A stretch of 16,153 nucleotides of DNA from Bacteroidota bacterium (GTDB lineage: Bacteria > Bacteroidota > Bacteroidia > Bacteroidales > B18-G4). A model generated the notes under the pieces. The model was not told where the DNA came from. It did no database searches and was given only the letters and a program-made list of their open reading frames with translations. Position 1 is the first letter of the stretch, and each line of letters starts with the position of its first letter. The position numbers and the translations under genes were made by a program. The stretch is taken from NCBI GenBank assembly GCA_003648575.1, contig QMPN01000039.1:1-16153 (forward strand), in the 5' to 3' direction. Positions 1 through 7,606 of the stretch are shown here, piece by piece.

Positions 1-1
1 A

Positions 2-832
2 GCCGTTAGTGGCATCCTGGCTGGTGACTGGAATGAGATTATTCTCACAACTCCGGTTGCTCTTGATGTATCTCAGGAACTGTGGTTCGGTTATACTGTT
101 GATTCACCTGACGGAGAAAATCCTGCAGGTTTCGACAATGGTCCTGCCGTAGCTGGTTATGGTGACATGATTTCACTTGACGGCAATGCATGGGATCCAA
201 TCGGCAGCTTAGGCGCATTTGACCTCAACTGGAACCTCCAGGCTTGCGTAAGTGAGATGGACGATGTTGATACATTCATTCCTATGACGTATGAGCCTAC
301 AGACTACCGCACACCTAATGCTACCCTGGTATCCGGTACTGAAGTACCTGGTGTTGCTGTACCTGAAACTAACAGCTTACGTGCTCTGCTCGGGTACAAT
401 GTATACTGGAACGAAGACGGTGCTGGTTATAACTTCCTCGAATTCACTGAGGATACTACTTACCTGCATGTAGTTGAGAATCCATTTGCAAATGGCTCTA
501 TTCAGTGCTACTATGTATCCGCTGTATATGAAAATTGTGAGCCAGAGTCTAATGAGGCTTGCTGGGTTATAATGGGAATCGAAGATATTACACTCACCGA
601 CGGTCTTCTTGTATATCCTAACCCTGTTTCAGAAATGATTACAATACAGAGCCGGGAGGAAATGCAAATGTTCTGCCTCCTCGACCTCAGCGGCCGGAAA
701 CTGTTCTGTAACGAGAAAATAGGTGTAAAACACTTCAGCCTGGATGTATCCGGCTATGAGCCTGGAATCTACCTGATCAGGATAGATACAGAGCAGGGAG
801 AATTTGTGAAGAAAATCGTTGTGGCGCGCTAA
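2..832 (+). CDS. Secreted surface protein, C-terminal part, with T9SS sorting domain (5' truncated)
   Basis: The frame is open from the first bases of the window, so the true start lies upstream and only the last 276 residues are present. The first ~80 residues (WFGY, NGPAVAGYGD, DLNWNLQACV) resemble the beta-sandwich modules of large Bacteroidota adhesins and proteases. A fibronectin-III-like stretch follows (about nt 390-565; GYNVYW and YYVSAVYENCEPES). The last ~75 residues match a type IX secretion type A sorting domain: YPNP at nt 614-625, then LLDLSGRKLF, GIYLIRI and a final VKKIVV before the stop. Such domains direct export through the Por/T9SS pore and are cleaved as the protein is anchored to the outer membrane or released. 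The catalytic or binding part, if any, is outside the window, so no specific function can be given. The sorting-domain call is firm; the domain names upstream are inference. Confidence 0.85.
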   Translation, partial: AVSGILAGDWNEIILTTPVALDVSQELWFGYTVDSPDGENPAGFDNGPAVAGYGDMISLDGNAWDPIGSLGAFDLNWNLQACVSEMDDVDTFIPMTYEPTDYRTPNATLVSGTEVPGVAVPETNSLRALLGYNVYWNEDGAGYNFLEFTEDTTYLHVVENPFANGSIQCYYVSAVYENCEPESNEACWVIMGIEDITLTDGLLVYPNPVSEMITIQSREEMQMFCLLDLSGRKLFCNEKIGVKHFSLDVSGYEPGIYLIRIDTEQGEFVKKIVVAR

Positions 833-856
833 AGCGCTTGAATGAATAGTGATTAA

Positions 857-955
857 ATCCTAATGATTATTGATGATTGGTAATGAAGAGATTCTAATCA
901 TTCTGGATTCATCTATCACAACTACAAATCTCCACTAATCACTAATCATTAGGAT
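857..955. repeat. 13-bp perfect inverted repeat in the gap after the T9SS gene
   Basis: ATCCTAATGATTA at 857-869 is the exact reverse complement of 943-955, with 73 nt between the arms. The AT-rich arms belong to the same word family (CTAATGATT / AATCATTAG) that recurs at 3001-3040 and 3161-3180. It may serve as a weak terminator for the T9SS gene, but there is no GC-rich stem or U-tract, so it is better treated as part of a dispersed intergenic repeat. Confidence 0.6.
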
Positions 956-964
956 ATAATCATT
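925..964 (-). repeat. Intergenic repeat copy A (inverted relative to 3001-3040)
   Basis: The reverse complement of this 40-nt stretch matches 3001-3040 at 36 of 40 positions by hand alignment. Its last 20 bases (945-964) are identical, in direct orientation, to 3161-3180. Inside it the heptamer ACTAATC occurs twice in tandem (934-940, 941-947). The two 40-nt copies bracket the ABC-F gene like inverted repeats. Confidence 0.75.
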
Positions 965-968
965 CCTG

Positions 969-989
969 CCAGCATCCAGCATCCAGTAT
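969..989. repeat. Heptanucleotide tandem repeat, CCAGCAT x3
   Basis: Two exact copies of CCAGCAT (969-975, 976-982) are followed by CCAGTAT (983-989). The register is the same 7-nt phase as the ACTAATC pair beginning at 934, so the 7-nt period continues through a change of unit. It lies just upstream of the ABC-F promoter box. Confidence 0.8.
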
Positions 990-1001
990 CATTGTTTTAA
1001 C

Positions 1002-1009
1002 TAAATTTG
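1002..1009 (+). promoter_or_regulatory. Bacteroidota -7 box for the ABC-F gene
   Basis: TAAATTTG fits the Bacteroidota -7 consensus TAnnTTTG and is followed by CCC. It lies 27 nt upstream of the ATG at 1037, leaving room for a leader of about 20 nt. No clear -33 TTTG is seen at the usual distance. The box overlaps a TTG that could otherwise be read as a start, which argues against that start. Confidence 0.5.
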
Positions 1010-1036
1010 CCCGAAGCAAATAATGCCTGTTATTCG

Positions 1037-3001
1037 ATGTACTCCGTAAGTGACCTGGCCATACATTATTCCGGAAACTACCTTTTCCGCAACGTGTCTT
1101 TTATTATCAACAAGAAAGACCGCGTGGGGCTGGTGGGCCACAATGGTTCGGGTAAGACCACGCTGCTTAGGATACTGGCCGATATGCAATCACCGGAAAC
1201 CGGTGATGTGGTGATCCCTTCTACCGCCCGTATAGGATACCTTCCGCAGGAGATGGAGCTGGTGAGCGATAAGACGATATACGATGAAACCAGTGTCGCT
1301 TTTGATGAGATCCTGGCCCTGAAACGCGATATCGATCGATATGGTGAAGAGATTGCGCACAGAGATGATTATGAATCTGCTGCATATAATAAGCTGATCA
1401 CCGGCATGTCGGAAGCCAATGAGAAGTTCCAGATGCTGGGTGGAGCCTCCATGGATGCCGATGTAGAGAAGGTACTGGCCGGCCTGGGCTTTAAGCGTGA
1501 GGACTTTTACCGTCCGTTGGCAGAATTCAGCTATGGCTGGCAGATGCGTATAGAGATCGCTAAGATACTGCTCCGCAAGCCCGACCTCATACTCCTCGAT
1601 GAACCTACCAACCATCTCGACATAGAATCCATTCAGTGGTTCGAAGATTTTCTGGGCAACTATTTTGGGGCAGTTGTACTCGTTTCTCACGACCGTGCAT
1701 TCCTCGATAACCTGTGCAACCGTACCATAGAGATCAGCGATGAGCGGATTTTCGATTATAAGGCGGCCTATACTGAATATGTGCAGCTGAGGGAAGAACG
1801 CCTCGAACAGCAGCTGGCTACATACAACAATCAGCAAAAACAGATCCGCCAGGTGGAGCGTTTCATCGAGCGTTTCCGCTATAAGAATACAAAATCACGG
1901 CAGGTGCAATCCAAGATCAAGATGCTTGATAAAATGGATACGGTTGAGATAGAAAGTTTTGAGAATGCTGCCATACATTTTAAGTTTCCGCCTGCACCGC
2001 GCTCGGGAAAGGTGGTGATTGAATGCAAAGAATTGGGCAAGGCTTATGGAAGCAATGTGGTGCTTAGAAAGGTTGACCTGTCTGTTATAAAAGGCGACCG
2101 TGTAGCCTTTGTCGGTAAGAATGGAGAAGGGAAAACCACGCTTTCAAAGGTAATCATGGGCTTGCTGGAATATAGTGGTGAACTGAAATTCGGGCATAAT
2201 GTTCAGATTGCTTACTACGCACAGGACCAGGCTGAAATGCTGGACGGCAACAGAACTGTTTTCGAAACCATCGATGATGAGGCCACCGGCGACATGCGTA
2301 GCCAGGTAAGGAGTCTGCTGGGCGGATTTCTCTTCTCGGGCGAAGATATCGATAAGAAGGTTAAGGTCTTGTCGGGAGGAGAGAAGTCGAGGCTGTCACT
2401 GGCCAGGCTGCTGCTCAAGCCATCCAACCTGATGATACTTGATGAGCCTACCAACCATCTCGACATGCGTTCCAAGGATATCCTCAAGAGTGCCCTGCTA
2501 CAATACGATGGCACCCTGATCATCGTTTCCCATGATCGTGACTTCCTGCAGGGGCTGAGCAATAAAGTGTTCGAATTCAGGAAGAAAGGAGTGCAGGAAT
2601 ACCTGGGCGATATTTATGACTTCATGCATTTTAAGAAGCTGAAAAGCCTTCGTGAGCTGGAACAAAAGAGCACGGCCGGAAGCTCGAAACAAAAGGATGC
2701 TTCAAAGAACAAGGCGGTTTATGAGCGCAGCAAGCAGCTCGATCGTGAGATCCGTAAGTTGAATACACAGATCAGAAAATCAGAGAAAAAGATAGGGGAA
2801 ATAGAAAACAATATATCAGAGATGGATACCATCCTCATGGACCCCGAACAACATAAAGAAGCCCTGAAAGATCCGGAAGTATTTAAGAAATACAACACTT
2901 TGAAAACTTCGCTTGAAAAAGAAATGCAATCCTGGGAAAACTTGAGTTTGGAAATGGAGACGCTGAAGGAAGAACAGGACGCCATGAGAAATCCTTCCTG
3001 A
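1037..3001 (+). CDS. ABC-F family ATP-binding protein (ribosome-associated type)
   Basis: A 654-residue soluble protein with two nucleotide-binding domains and no membrane segments, the ABC-F layout; these proteins act at the ribosomal E-site or in antibiotic protection. The first domain has Walker A GHNGSGKTT (residues 34-42), the signature-region FSYGW (around 164-168), Walker B LILLDEPTNHLD and the H-loop VSHDR. A charged helical linker follows (about 235-320; rich in Q, R and K, with RFRYKNTKSRQVQSKIKMLDK). The second domain has Walker A GKNGEGKTT, the canonical LSGGEKSRLSLARLLL, Walker B LMILDEPTNHLD and VSHDRDF. The last ~100 residues are a lysine/glutamate-rich coiled coil. I chose ATG 1037 because the product then begins MYSVSDLAIHY, as in relatives; the in-frame TTG 30 nt upstream lies inside a promoter box. 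The first-domain signature has Tyr where Gly is usual. It is convergent with the prenyl synthase gene. Family certain; subfamily and any resistance role unknown. Confidence 0.93.
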   Translation: MYSVSDLAIHYSGNYLFRNVSFIINKKDRVGLVGHNGSGKTTLLRILADMQSPETGDVVIPSTARIGYLPQEMELVSDKTIYDETSVAFDEILALKRDIDRYGEEIAHRDDYESAAYNKLITGMSEANEKFQMLGGASMDADVEKVLAGLGFKREDFYRPLAEFSYGWQMRIEIAKILLRKPDLILLDEPTNHLDIESIQWFEDFLGNYFGAVVLVSHDRAFLDNLCNRTIEISDERIFDYKAAYTEYVQLREERLEQQLATYNNQQKQIRQVERFIERFRYKNTKSRQVQSKIKMLDKMDTVEIESFENAAIHFKFPPAPRSGKVVIECKELGKAYGSNVVLRKVDLSVIKGDRVAFVGKNGEGKTTLSKVIMGLLEYSGELKFGHNVQIAYYAQDQAEMLDGNRTVFETIDDEATGDMRSQVRSLLGGFLFSGEDIDKKVKVLSGGEKSRLSLARLLLKPSNLMILDEPTNHLDMRSKDILKSALLQYDGTLIIVSHDRDFLQGLSNKVFEFRKKGVQEYLGDIYDFMHFKKLKSLRELEQKSTAGSSKQKDASKNKAVYERSKQLDREIRKLNTQIRKSEKKIGEIENNISEMDTILMDPEQHKEALKDPEVFKKYNTLKTSLEKEMQSWENLSLEMETLKEEQDAMRNPS

Positions 3002-3040
3002 ATGATGAGATCCTAATGATTAATGATTAGTGGAGATTGG
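3001..3040 (+). repeat. Intergenic repeat copy B, starting at the ABC-F stop codon
   Basis: It matches the reverse complement of 925-964 at 36 of 40 positions. It begins on the last base of the ABC-F stop codon and contains TAATGAT twice in tandem (3014-3020, 3021-3027). ATCCTAATGAT at 3010-3020 also pairs perfectly with ATCATTAGGAT at 3161-3171, near the other end of the same gap. Confidence 0.75.
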
Positions 3041-3045
3041 CATTT

Positions 3046-3066
3046 CAGAATACTGAATCCAGAATA
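3046..3066. repeat. Heptanucleotide tandem repeat, CAGAATA-like x3
   Basis: CAGAATA (3046-3052), CTGAATC (3053-3059) and CAGAATA (3060-3066) form three consecutive 7-nt units. The middle copy differs at two positions. It lies in the convergent gap between ABC-F and the prenyl synthase gene. Confidence 0.65.
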
Positions 3067-3096
3067 GCTCAAATTTCTTCACTACCAATCTTTTCA

Positions 3097-3154
3097 CCCT
3101 CCGAAGCTTGCGCCACCGCTGAAGCTATGGCGGCACGCGGTTAGCATAGGAGGG
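3097..3154. terminator. GC-rich imperfect stem-loop in a convergent gap, possible bidirectional terminator
   Basis: CCCTCC (3097-3102) pairs with GGAGGG (3149-3154). The ~46 nt between them are GC-rich and can form inner stems such as CCGC (3116-3119) with GCGG (3130-3133); GAAGCT occurs twice (3104-3109, 3121-3126). The GC-rich block stands out in an otherwise AT-rich gap between two converging genes. There is no U-tract. A role in termination is inferred from position and pairing; it could instead be a dispersed palindromic repeat. Confidence 0.4.
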
Positions 3155-3160
3155 ACATTC

Positions 3161-3180
3161 ATCATTAGGATATAATCATT
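3161..3180 (+). repeat. Exact 20-bp direct copy of 945-964
   Basis: These 20 bases are identical to 945-964 on the other side of the ABC-F gene. The element sits 16 nt from the stop codon of the polyprenyl synthase gene. Confidence 0.8.
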
Positions 3181-3195
3181 ATTCATTCTTAGTGT

Positions 3196-4170
3196 CTAAT
3201 GATCTCTATACATCATCTTCTTCGCTATTGACAGCAATTCCGCTGTCTTTTCTACCGGGAGGCTGAGCAGTTCAAGGTGGTACTCGGCGCGCTCGAAGTG
3301 GCGCTCCATCTCAGTAAGAGTGATCTTGTCGAGATTAAGCTTGCTGTAAAGGGAGGTGATATCCATGATCTTCTGTTCAGGATCTTCTTCTCCTTCACGG
3401 ATATTATCTTCGATGATCTTTTTATCGTCTTCACCGGCAATGGTCAGTGCTTTGAGCAGCAGGAATGTCTTCTTGTCAGAAAGAATATCCCCTCCAGGCA
3501 TCTTCCCAAATTTGTCAACTGTTCCAAAAACATCAAGGAGGTCATCTTTCAGTTGAAATGCCAGGCCTGTGTTGATCCCAAAATCATAGATGTTTTCCAG
3601 ATCTTTTTCTCCTGCTCCTGCCAGCATGGCCCCCATTTTTAGCGAGCTAGCCAGCAGCACGGCAGTTTTCAGACGGATCATGCCCAGGTAGTCGGGTATG
3701 CTGGTATCTTCTGATTCTTCGAAGTTCATATCGAGTTGTTGCCCTTCACAAACTTCTTTGGTCACCTTGAGGAAGCATGCGAGCATATCCTTGCTTAGGG
3801 GATGATCTGTTTTTAGCAGGTACTCAATAGCCATGGCAAACATGGTATCGCCCACAAGTATGGCAGTATCTTCGCCCCAGATGTTCCAGATGGTTTCTTT
3901 ACCGCGTCTGATCTTGGCACCGTCCATGATGTCGTCATGAACAAGGGTAAAGTTGTGGAACATTTCAACGGCATGGGCAGCGGGCATAGCAGTATCAGTA
4001 TCACCGCCAAAGGCATCGCAGGCCATTAACAAAAGCACCGGTCTTATCCGCTTGCCGCCCAATTGCATCATGTAAGTGATAGGATCATAAAGCTCAACAG
4101 GCTGGCCGGAAAAGGATTCCTTCTCCAGAGAGAGGCTGTATTTTTCCAGGAGTTGTTCGTAAGTATACAT
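3196..4170 (-). CDS. Short-chain polyprenyl (farnesyl/geranylgeranyl) diphosphate synthase
   Basis: A 324-residue trans-isoprenyl diphosphate synthase that condenses isopentenyl diphosphate onto an allylic diphosphate to make C15-C20 precursors for quinones, carriers or carotenoids. Visible motifs are GGKRIRP (38-44), the first Asp-rich motif DDIMD (79-83) followed by the KIRRGK basic region, GQQLD (143-147), KT (168-169) and the second Asp-rich motif DDLLD (209-213). Length is normal and both metal-binding motifs are intact. Phe74 lies five residues before the first Asp, and the motif is DDxxD without the two-residue insertion typical of bacterial farnesyl diphosphate synthases; by family rules this leans towards a geranylgeranyl-type product. 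The ATG lies 15 bp after the rmlA stop on the same strand with no promoter visible between them, so co-transcription is likely. Product length cannot be fixed from sequence alone. Confidence 0.9.
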   Translation of the reverse strand: MYTYEQLLEKYSLSLEKESFSGQPVELYDPITYMMQLGGKRIRPVLLLMACDAFGGDTDTAMPAAHAVEMFHNFTLVHDDIMDGAKIRRGKETIWNIWGEDTAILVGDTMFAMAIEYLLKTDHPLSKDMLACFLKVTKEVCEGQQLDMNFEESEDTSIPDYLGMIRLKTAVLLASSLKMGAMLAGAGEKDLENIYDFGINTGLAFQLKDDLLDVFGTVDKFGKMPGGDILSDKKTFLLLKALTIAGEDDKKIIEDNIREGEEDPEQKIMDITSLYSKLNLDKITLTEMERHFERAEYHLELLSLPVEKTAELLSIAKKMMYRDH

Positions 4171-4185
4171 CGTATTTTCAGGTTT

Positions 4186-5046
4186 TTATTCTAATATGTT
4201 CAGCAGGTATTGCCCGTATCCGCTTTTTAATAATGGCTCGGCAATTTTCCGAAGTGCTTCTGCGTCGATGAAGTCCATATTATAGGCTACTTCTTCGATA
4301 CAGCCGACCTTCAGTCCCTGGCGTTCTTCCACTACCTGTACAAACTGTCCTGCCTGCAAGAGGCTGGTGAATGTGCCGGTATCGAGCCATGCTGTCCCTC
4401 TGCCCAATATCCCAACTTGAAGCTTTCCGGCTTCCAGGTAGTGCTTGATCACATCGGTGATCTCATATTCTCCACGCGCACTGGGAGCAATATTTTTAGC
4501 TACATCTATCACTGAGTTATCAAAAAAGTACAGGCCGGGAACGGCATAATTGGATTTTGGATGTTCCGGCTTCTCTTCAATGGATACAGCCATGCGGTCG
4601 TCATCAAACTCTACTACACCATAACGTTTGGGATCGGAAACATGGTATGCGAAGATCACCCCACCATCTGGATCATTCTTCTCCTCGAAGAGGGCCTGTA
4701 TGCCCGCGCCATAAAAAATATTGTCGCCCAGGACAAGGGCCACCTTGTCGTTGCCAACGAATTCTTCTCCGATCACAAATGCCTGTGCAAGGCCATTCGG
4801 AATCTCCTGCTTGGCATAGCTGAAGTTGCAACCGAGCTTCTTTCCATCTCCCAGCAGGCGCTGAAAGCTCGACTGGTCTTCAGGTGTGGAGATGATCAAA
4901 ATGTCTCTTATCCCGGCCATCATGAGTATCGACAGTGGGTAATATATCATTGGTTTATCGTATACCGGCATCAGCTGTTTGCTGGTAGCAATGCTGATAG
5001 GATAAAGCCTGGTGCCGGATCCACCGGCAAGAATGATTCCTTTCAT
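4186..5046 (-). CDS. rmlA: Glucose-1-phosphate thymidylyltransferase (dTDP-glucose pyrophosphorylase)
   Basis: RmlA/RfbA makes dTDP-glucose from dTTP and glucose-1-phosphate, the first step towards dTDP-rhamnose and other deoxysugars of the cell envelope. The 286 residues are the normal family length. Visible are the N-terminal nucleotide-binding loop GGSGTRL (8-14), [23 protein letters not shown] with the metal-binding Asp108, EEKP (157-160) and AWLDTGT. The frame stays open 57 nt further upstream to another ATG. I start at 5046 because [14 protein letters not shown] is the conserved beginning and the extension runs into the promoter. rmlB, rmlC and rmlD are absent here, so the rest of the pathway must be encoded elsewhere. 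The gene follows an RND transporter gene by 66 bp and precedes the prenyl synthase by 15 bp. An allelic symbol, rfbA, is also in use. Confidence 0.95.
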   Translation of the reverse strand: MKGIILAGGSGTRLYPISIATSKQLMPVYDKPMIYYPLSILMMAGIRDILIISTPEDQSSFQRLLGDGKKLGCNFSYAKQEIPNGLAQAFVIGEEFVGNDKVALVLGDNIFYGAGIQALFEEKNDPDGGVIFAYHVSDPKRYGVVEFDDDRMAVSIEEKPEHPKSNYAVPGLYFFDNSVIDVAKNIAPSARGEYEITDVIKHYLEAGKLQVGILGRGTAWLDTGTFTSLLQAGQFVQVVEERQGLKVGCIEEVAYNMDFIDAEALRKIAEPLLKSGYGQYLLNILE

Positions 5047-5064
5047 TGGCGTATAAATTATGTG

Positions 5065-5074
5065 TCTCGCGAGA
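5065..5074. promoter_or_regulatory. Perfect 10-bp palindrome at the rmlA transcription start
   Basis: TCTCGCGAGA is a perfect palindrome directly next to the proposed -7 box of rmlA (5075-5082), where transcription should begin. A symmetric site over a start point is a typical operator position, but a single 10-mer can occur by chance. No regulator can be named. Confidence 0.3.
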
Positions 5075-5104
5075 TAAAGATACGGAATTAAGCAAAAAAA
5101 CAAA
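5075..5104 (-). promoter_or_regulatory. Bacteroidota-type promoter for rmlA
   Basis: Read on the minus strand, TTTG (5101-5104) is followed after 18 nt by TATCTTTA (5075-5082). This closely fits the Bacteroidota pattern TTTG-N19-TAnnTTTG, with one mismatch in the -7 box. The expected start point near 5068 gives a leader of about 20 nt before ATG 5046. The -33 element would lie inside the extended upstream reading frame, which supports the shorter RmlA. Confidence 0.6.
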
Positions 5105-5112
5105 AATGCAAA

Positions 5113-7545
5113 TTATTGGGAAGTGTCAGCGGGCTCAGGAGGCTCGATCTGAAGCTCGTCGAGCTCAATATCATCCTCCTCATCAAAGATTTCAAGAAAT
5201 GGCTCGCGGAAGCTCTTGGTAGTGATATACTTATCGAGGCTCAATAGCAAGGAAGGAAGGAAGAAAAGGTTCGACAACAATGCCATCAGCAGGGTGAAGG
5301 GTATGAGGTATCCCAGGGCTTCGGTGCCGCCAAAAGATGACAGGATGAAAATACCAAATCCGAAGAATAGTACTACGGAAGAATAGATCATGCTGTAACC
5401 GGTCTCACTCAGGGCCGCGATAACCGATGGCTTGATATTCCAATTGTTAAGCTTCAACTGCAGCCTGTATCTCGATAGGAAGTGAATGGCATTATCCACT
5501 GAAATGCCCAGAGCAATACTGAAGATCAGTATGGTAGATGGCTTTATGGGAATTTCCAGGTAGCCCATGAGGGCAGCGGTCATAAGCTGCGGGATCAGCT
5601 GCGGTATGAGTGAGATCACGATCATCCTCGCCGAGGTAAAGAGCAAGGCCATGAGAAGGGAGATCACCGCCAGGGCCAGCAAGAGACTGGTTAGCAGGTT
5701 CTTTACCAGGTAGCTGCTTCCTTCCAGGAAAACGACACTGGTGCCCGTGAGTACCACCTTGTATTCAGCAGGAGGAAAGATCTTGTCAATCTCGGGCCTC
5801 AGCCTTTCAGTGAGCTTCTGGATCTCTTTAGTGCCTATATTGGCCATCTGAATACTCACCCTGGTGATCCTGTTCGTACTGTCGATGAAGGAATGAAAGG
5901 GATTGTTTTCACCTGATTTTTCCATGCCCGAAGTATATGCGTTCAGGTCGGCCAAACCGGTTGGAGGAGGCAAGACAAAGTACCTGGCTTCCCCACCACG
6001 ATGGGCCTGGTAAAGGAAACTGATACCATCGACTACGGAAAGTGGACGGGAGAGGTATTTTGAGAACACGGAATCCTTTTCTATTAGCCTGTGCAGCCTC
6101 CTGATCTTGTATAATGTCTTTCCTTTATTGGCAAAGACACCGTTTTCGGTTTTGGAATCGATGGAGATCTCCAGGGGCATCACTCCCTTAAAATGTTCTT
6201 CGAAGAACATCAGGTCCTTATACAGCTTGTCTTTTTTCGAGATATCGTCTACTATATTGCCCGTTGTCTGCAGCCTGGTTACACCATAAATACCGATCGT
6301 TACCAGTATGATGGTAAAGATATAGATGATCCTTCTCCTGCTCTGGACGATCCCGACGATCCAGGTGATGATCCTTGAAACCAGCGACCTGTCCATATGC
6401 TTGGTGTGCCTCGACTTTGGCGGGGCCAGATAGCTGAAAAAGATCGGGATCAGGACGAGCGAGAGGATATAGGCAAACATGATGTTGATGGAAGCAATGA
6501 TCCCAAACTCAGTAAGGATCTTATTTCCCGTAACGATAAAGGCCGCAAACCCTACTGCCGTAGTGGTGTTGGTAAGGAGGTTGGCATTGCCAATACGCGT
6601 TACCACCCTTGAAAGGGCTTTCACCTTGTTGCCATGCAAGAGGTATTCGTTATGGTATTTGTTGAGCAGGAAGATACAGTTTTCCACCACGATTACCACC
6701 AGCAAGGGTGGCAATATGCCTGTGAGCAGGGTGATCTTATACTGGAAGAGCGAAATGGTTCCCATAACCCAGATCACGGTAATGCCTACGATCAGCATGG
6801 TAAAGAATACCGCTTTTCCGGAGCGGAAGAAAAGGAGCAATATGGCCGAGGCGATGATCAGGGCCATCACTATGAAGAAATACAATTCCTTTTGCACCTT
6901 TTTTGTGGTGATGGTCCGGATATACGGCAGTCCGGAATATCGCATTTCCTGATCATACTCTTCACCGAACTCGTCTACCAGGGCCTGGATGTCGGCAATG
7001 AGTTTGTCCCTGCTCTTGGTATTCAGTTTATTCTTGTCGAGGGTGACCATGATCATGGTCACATCCTTGTTTTCATTGTACAGGAACCCATCGTAGAAGG
7101 GAAGGGAAAAGATCACATTGCGCAGACTGTCAAGCTCTTGCTGATGCTCGGGCTTTTCCTGGATCACCGGCTTAAATTCCAGCAAGCCGGTGCTGTCGTT
7201 TTTAGTCAGGTTATAGATCTTTCCAATAGAGAGGACCTCCTCTACACCATCAATTTCACGAATCTCCCACGAGAGCTTATACCAGTCGTTAAATTCCTCC
7301 AGCTTGTATATTCTCTCGTCCTGCAGGCCAACGAACATAACGCTGCCGTCCTGCCCAAACAGGTTTTTAAATTCTTCGTAAGCAATGCTGGTAGAGTCAG
7401 ATTCAGGGAGCATGCGCACCATCTCGTACGACATCTTCACCTTGGTGGCCTGCCATCCCATGAAAATGGTGATCAGCAGGATCACGATCAGGTTAGTAAG
7501 CCTGTTTCGGAGTATAAGTCTGACAAGAAAGTTCCACATTCGCAT
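5113..7545 (-). CDS. RND/MMPL-family transporter (sterol-sensing-domain-like permease)
   Basis: An ~810-residue inner-membrane protein with the internally duplicated RND layout. One membrane segment at about 12-31 is followed by a large periplasmic domain to about 215. Five segments (about 217-370) form the first half, then a segment near 400-420, a second periplasmic domain, and five more (about 615-770). The tail is acidic (EEDDIELDELQIEPPEP). The fourth segment of the second half has GISVDNAIHF with Asp684, the usual proton-relay position. The matching place in the first half reads VVENCIF, with Glu288. MMPL members of this length work without a separate adaptor and often move lipids or hydrophobic molecules; the substrate here is unknown. 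The frame opens at TTG 7560; I use ATG 7545 (MRMWNFLVRL), with ATG 7539 as an alternative. A weak -7 box, TAATTTCG, lies at 7571-7578. Followed by rmlA on the same strand. Confidence 0.88.
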   Translation of the reverse strand: MRMWNFLVRLILRNRLTNLIVILLITIFMGWQATKVKMSYEMVRMLPESDSTSIAYEEFKNLFGQDGSVMFVGLQDERIYKLEEFNDWYKLSWEIREIDGVEEVLSIGKIYNLTKNDSTGLLEFKPVIQEKPEHQQELDSLRNVIFSLPFYDGFLYNENKDVTMIMVTLDKNKLNTKSRDKLIADIQALVDEFGEEYDQEMRYSGLPYIRTITTKKVQKELYFFIVMALIIASAILLLFFRSGKAVFFTMLIVGITVIWVMGTISLFQYKITLLTGILPPLLVVIVVENCIFLLNKYHNEYLLHGNKVKALSRVVTRIGNANLLTNTTTAVGFAAFIVTGNKILTEFGIIASINIMFAYILSLVLIPIFFSYLAPPKSRHTKHMDRSLVSRIITWIVGIVQSRRRIIYIFTIILVTIGIYGVTRLQTTGNIVDDISKKDKLYKDLMFFEEHFKGVMPLEISIDSKTENGVFANKGKTLYKIRRLHRLIEKDSVFSKYLSRPLSVVDGISFLYQAHRGGEARYFVLPPPTGLADLNAYTSGMEKSGENNPFHSFIDSTNRITRVSIQMANIGTKEIQKLTERLRPEIDKIFPPAEYKVVLTGTSVVFLEGSSYLVKNLLTSLLLALAVISLLMALLFTSARMIVISLIPQLIPQLMTAALMGYLEIPIKPSTILIFSIALGISVDNAIHFLSRYRLQLKLNNWNIKPSVIAALSETGYSMIYSSVVLFFGFGIFILSSFGGTEALGYLIPFTLLMALLSNLFFLPSLLLSLDKYITTKSFREPFLEIFDEEDDIELDELQIEPPEPADTSQ

Positions 7546-7606
7546 AAATCCCCGGTTCAAGACGTACTGACGAAATTACGGTAAATTTTAATACCCTGTG
7601 ACTTTG

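Noticed and set aside
1007..1036. TTG start for ABC-F, adding ten residues
   Set aside because: The TTG lies inside the -7 box TAAATTTG, and the added residues are not part of the family; the same reasoning removes TTG 11155 for phosphofructokinase.
1190..1837. 215-codon open frame on the minus strand inside the ABC-F gene
   Set aside because: It is antisense to conserved Walker and signature motifs, with no recognisable product.
5047..5103. Upstream ATG extending RmlA by 19 residues
   Set aside because: The extension overlaps the -33 and -7 elements and is not conserved in the family; [14 protein letters not shown] is the usual beginning.
3196..7545. A dedicated lipid or O-antigen biosynthesis cluster (prenyl synthase, rmlA, transporter)
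   Set aside because: rmlB, rmlC, rmlD, glycosyltransferases, carotenoid and hopanoid genes are all absent, and rmlA has its own promoter. Neighbourhood alone does not support a joint pathway.
6634..7584. 316-codon open frame on the plus strand opposite the RND gene
   Set aside because: Its product is rich in His, Gln and Asp without domain or signal, and it lies fully antisense to a well-supported membrane protein. It is a by-product of the codon use of that gene.
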